Shown here in pieces: positions 42,002 to 47,171 of a stretch of 47,171 nucleotides of DNA (the first letter of the stretch is position 1; every line of letters starts with the position of its first letter). Made by a program: the position numbers and the translations under genes. The notes below the pieces were generated by a model, which saw nothing but the letters and a program-made list of their open reading frames with translations, did not search any database and was not told the DNA's origin. This DNA comes from Candidatus Methanophaga sp. AG-394-G06 (GTDB lineage: Archaea; Halobacteriota; Syntropharchaeia; Alkanophagales; Methanospirareceae), in contig PRCZ01000007.1 in NCBI GenBank assembly GCA_009903405.1, positions 1 through 47,171 of the forward strand, given 5' to 3'.

Positions 42002-44941
42002 CTATATCTCTTTTGTCCAAAGTCGTGTTCCATCGTATCCTCTTAGGGCGTCAATTCTGCAACATCCAATCCGTACTGTTAAATCAGTTGCACCATCGCC
42101 CGTTAAATCATCTGCGGGGCTAAAAGTTGCTACATCCGGGTAGTGATTGCTCCAGATCTCTATGCCATTACTCCCATTTATCGCGATTACATCAGGTGTC
42201 GTAGTATTCATTCCCTCTTCTGGCATGCCTATTACCACTTCATCTTTTCCATCATTACTTAAATCTACTGGAACTCCAAATACTAGACTGTCGGTAAAAG
42301 ACTTTTCCCAGAGTTCTGAGCCATCACTTCCGTTTATTGCCGTTATTTCTGTTCTGGATCCATAAAGAGAAGAGTATTTTGATTTTCCTTTATTTTCGTT
42401 CCATACACGATACTCTTTTGGGTTATACCGCGATATTTTTGGTGGTTTTTCAAAATCCTCAGAAAGCGTTAAAGTGCTTATAACTACATCAGTCCTATTT
42501 GTAGAAGTTAAATTTGCTGCGACACCTACCATCACTACCACTCCGTACTTAGCTCCTGTTTTCGATTTGTTCCAAAGCTCCACGCCATTGCAGCCATTTA
42601 CGCCTATTACTTTTGCAGAAGACCCCGTTGAAATTGGATCAATATACACTAAATTTAGGACAATATCTGTTTTATTGTCGCCATTTAGATCCCCTGCTGA
42701 TAATGTAACTGCAAGGCAATCCTCAAAACTTTTGTTCCATAGCGTTTCGCCATTACTTCCATTTACTGCTTCTATATCAGACAATATTGTGTGCTCGCCT
42801 GTAGCGGGGTCAACGGTATATGAAAACACCAATATGTCATTAATTGAGTCTCCGGTTATATCGCAATGTAAAAGAGACAAGACGGAAGCTTCAGGTACAT
42901 CAAGTGGTGACACAAGCATTTCTACGGTCGCTGTATCGGTGTTCCCTTCACCATCGTCTGCTTTAAGTGTGTAAACTCCTGGAACAGCACCCATAGTCTC
43001 AATTGTCGCTGTGAATACACCATGATCCGCGGTTGGCCATTCAACCATGGTTATAACTGCGGGTAGAATCGTAGAGCCTTCAATTACCCATATCGCGATC
43101 TCTGTACCAGATTCTCGGTTTGTTTTACCTGTTATCGCTAAAGGCTCTCCGATCCTAACATTTTCAATTGGATTGAAACTAACATATGCTGGCTCAATAG
43201 TGAAATTAAATAGCATGAATAAATCATCACTCCCTGCTGATCCATCCGTAAGAATTGCCACTTGTTCCTCTAAGGTCTTGTTTTTGCCACCTATTACCCA
43301 CTTACCATTTTCTATTACATTTGTTCTCCCATCTCGGCCTTCACAAAGAGCAATCACAGCATAATCGCCAATATCGAGCTCGCCAATAATTTCAGTCCAC
43401 TCACCGTCCTCAACAGGGGTCCTTGCTGCAGTTACCACACTTGCATTTTTACTTGCAGGGAATATTACTTCCCCTTTGTAGTTGATAACGATAATATAAA
43501 TGTGGTCTGTCCCAGTAGTTATGCCGCTTATTATAACGTCATCACTCTCAGCTATGTGTTTTGGAACAGTCATGCTTAACATTGGAGGAAACAAGAATAG
43601 GGATGCCGATGCATCCACACCCTCTTTCCTCTGCCAATCCTCACTGACGTTCTCACCAATGGAGAATGGAACATGCTCGCACAATATAAAAACCTTAATT
43701 TCTTTTCCGCCTTCGAGTTCGCCGCTCGTGTCCCAATACCATTTGAAATCATCATCGCTTATTGGCACTTCGCCTTTAAAAACATCATCAATTATAAAGA
43801 CTGCCAAATCACCATACTCTGAAATCCCTTCTATAGGGACAATATCACCAACAATTGCAATTTTTGGCACTTTTATGCTCGTTTCACATTTCTTTATCAC
43901 CACATATTTGGTATCTCGCAAGCCGCAAACCTCAACCGTTACCCTGTACCTGCCGTAATCTATATCTTCTGTGGGGATCGTTACCTTCTTCTTGCCTTCT
44001 TCGTCAAGAGTTAATGATTTATTGTAAAATGTTCCGACTTTTACATCTACTTCTTCCTCGTAGAACGAACTCTCTATTTCTATCTCTATGTCCTTGCCTT
44101 TCAACACCGCCTCATCGCACGCAACTTCCAGATAAATCTTCTCGACCTCGATATCTACATCCTCCTTCTCCCCTGTTGCATGGTCTTTCAGGATTATCGA
44201 ATATTTACCCGCGTTCATGTTCAACTGCGAGGTATTAAAAACAAGCTCCCCCCCGGCATCGTATACTAGCCCACACACATGCTTACCTCCTGTATCAACA
44301 GGATCAGAGTCAAAGGTCCTCCCCGTGAAATGCACGAGAACCTTGTATATGTCCTGGGCGTTGTCATTCATTATTGAATATCCATCCAGGTCTTCGATGG
44401 TGAGCTCCATCACTCCCTGCTCCTTGTTGTTCGTTTTTAATGATAGGTCGAAACTCTCTTTCTCTTGCACTTTATCTTTCTCAAGCTTCAAGCTAAAAGT
44501 ATGTCTATCCAAACCGAACCAGCAACCGATTTCTGGTCTTGCTTTCTCGACAACTTTGAAGAAGTAGCCAGTTCTCATCCCACTTGAATCCCATGACTTG
44601 TTCGCTTTCACCGGGTAGTCCATACAGCCGGACCTCTTATCGGCATCTCCCTCATAGGCTCCGGTGACGATGACATCTACGTAATCCCCTGCCGCATTCT
44701 TAAAGCGAATCTCTTCACCTTCATACACGGGAATACTTCTTGGCTCGTGATTTGCACTCCTTGGAAACGTCCCTTCGTATGTCAGCACGCCGCCTACTCC
44801 GTCATAGGTTCGTCCAACGGCAGATGCTGATGCTAAAGAAGAAAATGCAATAAGCACCAGGATTGCTGCTACGGGAAAAATTGATGCAGCCGTTACAATT
44901 CCCTTTAGCTCTTTCTCCATCCTAATTTTTTTTTTCTTCAT
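42002..44941 (-). CDS. large exported surface protein with FG-GAP/PQQ-like repeats
   Basis: About 979 residues from Met at 44941 (or 972 from 44920); the ORF-track start at 45019 lies ahead of the signal sequence. The signal peptide is GIVTAASIFPVAAILVLIAF followed by SSLASASA. Then come Ig-like beta domains (DRHTFSLKLEKDKVQEKESF, EVEKIYLEVACDEAVLKG, repeated) and, in the last 300 residues, beta-propeller-like repeats with calcium-type loops: CDITGDSINDILVF, GDLNGDNKTDIVLN, DLSNDGKDEVVIG, DLTGDGATDLTVR alternating with INGSNGxExW. No C-terminal anchor is visible. Likely a cell-surface adhesin or S-layer-associated protein; many N-x-S/T sites. It is in the same orientation as mat but 29 bp beyond that gene's end, so independent transcription is possible. 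Confidence 0.75.
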   Translation of the reverse strand: MKKKKIRMEKELKGIVTAASIFPVAAILVLIAFSSLASASAVGRTYDGVGGVLTYEGTFPRSANHEPRSIPVYEGEEIRFKNAAGDYVDVIVTGAYEGDADKRSGCMDYPVKANKSWDSSGMRTGYFFKVVEKARPEIGCWFGLDRHTFSLKLEKDKVQEKESFDLSLKTNNKEQGVMELTIEDLDGYSIMNDNAQDIYKVLVHFTGRTFDSDPVDTGGKHVCGLVYDAGGELVFNTSQLNMNAGKYSIILKDHATGEKEDVDIEVEKIYLEVACDEAVLKGKDIEIEIESSFYEEEVDVKVGTFYNKSLTLDEEGKKKVTIPTEDIDYGRYRVTVEVCGLRDTKYVVIKKCETSIKVPKIAIVGDIVPIEGISEYGDLAVFIIDDVFKGEVPISDDDFKWYWDTSGELEGGKEIKVFILCEHVPFSIGENVSEDWQRKEGVDASASLFLFPPMLSMTVPKHIAESDDVIISGITTGTDHIYIIVINYKGEVIFPASKNASVVTAARTPVEDGEWTEIIGELDIGDYAVIALCEGRDGRTNVIENGKWVIGGKNKTLEEQVAILTDGSAGSDDLFMLFNFTIEPAYVSFNPIENVRIGEPLAITGKTNRESGTEIAIWVIEGSTILPAVITMVEWPTADHGVFTATIETMGAVPGVYTLKADDGEGNTDTATVEMLVSPLDVPEASVLSLLHCDITGDSINDILVFSYTVDPATGEHTILSDIEAVNGSNGETLWNKSFEDCLAVTLSAGDLNGDNKTDIVLNLVYIDPISTGSSAKVIGVNGCNGVELWNKSKTGAKYGVVVMVGVAANLTSTNRTDVVISTLTLSEDFEKPPKISRYNPKEYRVWNENKGKSKYSSLYGSRTEITAINGSDGSELWEKSFTDSLVFGVPVDLSNDGKDEVVIGMPEEGMNTTTPDVIAINGSNGIEIWSNHYPDVATFSPADDLTGDGATDLTVRIGCCRIDALRGYDGTRLWTKEI

Positions 44942-45048
44942 TTTTCTCAATCTACTATACCAGCCGAGAAAATCGGCCAAATAGCCACAGCGATCAGAAA
45001 TAGATGAATCACATCCCAAAGCTTCATGACAATAAAAAAGATATGTCT

Positions 45049-46257
45049 TTAAAACGTTTTCAATTCCTCTCTTATCACCATCTCCGTTATCTCAGTTATG
45101 TTTGCGAGCCATTCATCGGTTATCCGCTCCACCTTCTTTTTTATTGCCCCCAAGTTCACATCGCTTTTTGGAACAATCTGAGCATTTGCCACCTTCGGGT
45201 CGTCTATACTCCTGCCTATCTCAGAGAGGATCTTTATATACACCTCCTGTATTCCGTCCACCTTCGCCACTACTTCGTTCGCTATTGTATTAGCAAGCAA
45301 ATTGTATATCTTCCCTGTATGGTTAACCGGATTTTTTCCCGGTGTTGCTTCCATGCTCATCGGTCTGTTTAATGTGATAAGTCCATTGCTCCTGTTACCG
45401 CGACCCTCAGCCCCGTCATCACCCATCTCCGCTGATGTCCCGGACACAGTGATAAAAACAGAGTCAGGCGAGTCAGCCACGTTTATCATGGTATTTACTT
45501 CCCTGGAGGTATAAGCTTCCGCAACACCGTTTATATATTCCTTTAATCCGCGCCTTATATCCTTATAATGCTCGTAATCATCCACGTATTTGGATACAAA
45601 GGCATCACCTATCGTTAATGAAATCTTATCCTTTTCTCTAAGTGCCATCACCTTCATATCCTCACCTATCGCTTTCTCCTTGTTGCGCAAGTCAGCCATC
45701 ACTTTATTTTCTGCATTAAGAGTTATGGACTCTATTTCAGAAAGGGGTGCATGGGCAACACCGAAAGAGGTATCATTTGCCATTGGCACTTCAGTATTAC
45801 TCTTAAAAACTTCTATAAGGTCTGATGAGCCATCACCCATTCTACTCTCTATTATAACGTGGTTATCCACGTCCAAGTTCCTTATGTTCCGCAAATAGTC
45901 CCTAGCAGCTCTCGTTGCTACGATGTCTACCGCGATCTCTTCGCCTTCAAACCTTCTTGTTGCCCGACCGCCCAACAATATGTAAATCGGAGAGATGACC
46001 TCACCGCCACCATATCGCGGATTTGACCTGCCTGCAACGAGTTGCACCTTATCGGTATTATGATGCAGTATCAATCCGTACTTCCTTCTATACTCCTTGC
46101 AGAGCGCAACACTAACAGCCTCTGCTATGCCATCGCATAAGCTGTCCGGATGTCCCAAACCTTTCCTTTCCACTATCTCTATCTCTTGCTCTTCTACTGG
46201 TTCCGTGCTTACAGTCTCAACTTTTATATTCCTCTTTACTGACCTGTCCCCACTCAT
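45049..46257 (-). CDS. mat: archaeal S-adenosylmethionine synthetase
   Basis: 402 residues. EIVERKGLGHPDSLCDGIAE, HHNTDKVQLVAG, YGGGEVISPIYILLGGRATR, MGDGSSDLIEVF, ANDTSFGVAHAPLSE and GRGNRSNGLITLNRPMSMEATPGKNPVNHTG define the archaeal MAT family, which condenses ATP and methionine to SAM. The enzyme supplies methyl groups for corrinoid, methyltransferase and MCR-modification reactions. It follows ZPR1 by 38 bp on the minus strand. Length is normal. Confidence 0.97.
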   Translation of the reverse strand: MSGDRSVKRNIKVETVSTEPVEEQEIEIVERKGLGHPDSLCDGIAEAVSVALCKEYRRKYGLILHHNTDKVQLVAGRSNPRYGGGEVISPIYILLGGRATRRFEGEEIAVDIVATRAARDYLRNIRNLDVDNHVIIESRMGDGSSDLIEVFKSNTEVPMANDTSFGVAHAPLSEIESITLNAENKVMADLRNKEKAIGEDMKVMALREKDKISLTIGDAFVSKYVDDYEHYKDIRRGLKEYINGVAEAYTSREVNTMINVADSPDSVFITVSGTSAEMGDDGAEGRGNRSNGLITLNRPMSMEATPGKNPVNHTGKIYNLLANTIANEVVAKVDGIQEVYIKILSEIGRSIDDPKVANAQIVPKSDVNLGAIKKKVERITDEWLANITEITEMVIREELKTF

Positions 46258-46295
46258 TTTTTACACCTCTTCTTACTATGACAAATGAACTAAAT

Positions 46296-46808
46296 TTAAA
46301 TCCCTTTAGTAAAACTATCTTTACTAAAGAAAAGTTTATTGGGTATTATCGCACTGTTACCCGTAGGGTCATCTATTATTAATGTCATACTTGCTTTACC
46401 CGCTTTTATTCTCTCTATCTGCTCCAAAACCGTCTCGGCACGCTTCTTCGCAGTACCTTCTACCTCTCGAGCCAACATCTTCACCACCCCTTCCACTCGA
46501 TTTAATACGCCTTCAACAGTGGAAATAAATGCGTCACCCCTTTTTGGCTCTACGCTTACAAACAATTCTGGTATCTCAATGGTTCCAAACGGCGACCTTA
46601 TAACAATTGCATTTAAATCATCTGTAGAAGAAATAACCATCTCACATCTTGTTCTCTTCTTCTCTGTGAGCACCATTACATCGGTACTATGATACCCGCA
46701 TGATGAACAAACCGCAGTAGTTATCATTATTTCGCCGAAGAAAGGGATTTTATAGGGCACAAAATGTAATTCACTTTCCGCACCGCAAAGAGGGCATTCC
46801 TCTTTCAC
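46296..46808 (-). CDS. ZPR1 zinc-finger protein
   Basis: 170 residues starting with GTG: CPLCGAESELHFVPYKIPFF, CSSCGYHSTDV, then the C-terminal beta domain DLNAIVIRSPFGTIEIPEL and TVEGVLNRVEGVV, TLIIDDPTGNSAIIP. It is the archaeal one-domain ZPR1; in eukaryotes ZPR1 binds eEF1A and assists its folding, and the archaeal role is unknown but a translation-factor link is plausible. The last codons contain a perfect inverted repeat (46304-46329). It sits between SepF and mat on the minus strand. Confidence 0.9.
   Translation of the reverse strand: MKEECPLCGAESELHFVPYKIPFFGEIMITTAVCSSCGYHSTDVMVLTEKKRTRCEMVISSTDDLNAIVIRSPFGTIEIPELFVSVEPKRGDAFISTVEGVLNRVEGVVKMLAREVEGTAKKRAETVLEQIERIKAGKASMTLIIDDPTGNSAIIPNKLFFSKDSFTKGI
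46304..46329. repeat. inverted repeat at the 3' end of ZPR1
   Basis: CTTTAGTAAA and TTTACTAAAG form a perfect 10-bp stem with a six-base loop (ACTATC), within the last codons of ZPR1 and 38-45 bp ahead of mat. It may be a processing or attenuation structure. AT-rich like the other short hairpins in the window. Confidence 0.45.
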
Positions 46809-46832
46809 CGCATTGCAACTCCGAGGTAAGAG

Positions 46833-47171
46833 CTACCGCCCACTCAGTTTTTTCCGCTCTATCTTAATTCCTTCTGGTGCTATAACTACCATGTCATCAC
46901 CGATACCGGCAATGTCTCCGCCCACATCAAATGCTGCCAGCTTCAAGTCTTTTATCGCTTTCTCTACCAGGACTCGATCCTGCCTTGCCAGCGATATATC
47001 AAGAATCAGTATATTGCCCGCATATATCTCCTTTTTCAATTCAGGGACATCAAATAAACCGGTCAATTCCGAAGTCTTTATGTACAGCTTTACGCCTTCT
47101 TCATCCATCATATCTGCTTCATACTCTTCTATGTCCAGGTCTAGATAAGGTGCAACTCGTTGCAGGCAGGT
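46833..47171 (-). CDS. sepF: SepF-like cell division protein (partial, 5' end cut by window edge)
   Basis: The frame is open from the right edge: CLQRVAPYLDLDIEEYEADM precedes the ORF-track Met at 47111, so at least 112 residues are present. VKLYIKTSELTGLFDVPELK, AGNILILDISLA, DRVLVEKAIKDLKLAAFDVGG and GDDMVVIAPEGI match archaeal SepF (DUF552), the FtsZ membrane anchor. The N-terminal amphipathic membrane-binding helix should lie outside the window. It is followed by ZPR1 in the same direction (24 bp gap). Confidence 0.85.
   Translation of the reverse strand, partial: TCLQRVAPYLDLDIEEYEADMMDEEGVKLYIKTSELTGLFDVPELKKEIYAGNILILDISLARQDRVLVEKAIKDLKLAAFDVGGDIAGIGDDMVVIAPEGIKIERKKLSGR

Overview
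The window is chromosomal DNA from a euryarchaeal lineage that metabolises methane or short alkanes. The archaeal signature genes are the large subunit of DNA polymerase D, ribosomal proteins L15e, L37e and S2, aIF2-beta, an LSm protein, archaeal-type S-adenosylmethionine synthetase, sn-glycerol-1-phosphate dehydrogenase, SepF and an intron-free tRNA-Ser(UGA) without an encoded CCA. Three methanogenesis marker families (MMP5, MMP15, MMP12) point to an MCR-containing organism. A bacterial-type LigA, decayed genes and many short hairpins suggest an ANME-1/Methanophagales-like or related genome, but that placement is inference.

Layout. 1-1.7 kb: end of an operon with MMP5 and MMP15. 1.7-7 kb (minus): TldE/PmbA, then DNA polymerase D large subunit preceded by a small coiled-coil gene. 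7-7.5 kb: decayed remnants, including the C-terminus of a carbamate kinase. 7.5-15.2 kb (plus): accessory island with WecB, a headless winged-helix remnant, two tandemly duplicated leader+LRR-Roco GTPase units (the second broken by a TGA inside the P-loop) and a Cdc6-like AAA+ ATPase whose 5' end is lost in an AAACAAGAC repeat tract. 15.2-21.5 kb: a VapBC-type pair, two tRNA-thiolation-type PP-loop proteins, an exported RidA with a YjjX-type NTPase, a DUF1015 protein and a HisA/HisF-related C1-cofactor-associated protein. 21.6-23.2 kb: decayed secreted repeat protein and a frameshifted small gene.

23.5-28.1 kb: a thiolase / DUF35 / 3-hydroxyacyl-CoA dehydrogenase operon, a Thi4 enzyme with Cys at the sulfur-donor position, and a DUF763 gene with no recognisable start. 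28.1-34.6 kb is the core information-processing block: L15e; LSm-L37e-tRNA-Ser-aIF2beta; and opposing them a six-gene minus-strand operon rpsB-MEMO1-RPA-associated protein-egsA-UPF0179-MMP12. 34.7-42 kb: LigA, thermonuclease remnant, NosD-like beta-helix surface protein, a conserved hypothetical, an antitoxin with a truncated toxin, and PolX. 42-47.2 kb (minus): a ~980-residue exported surface protein, Mat, ZPR1 and SepF (cut by the window edge).

Functionally the window mixes core replication, translation, lipid and SAM genes with methanogenesis-marker genes and a genome-plastic accessory island. The Roco duplication with its conserved small leader ORF, and the several genes whose expected start codon is missing, are the least explained parts.
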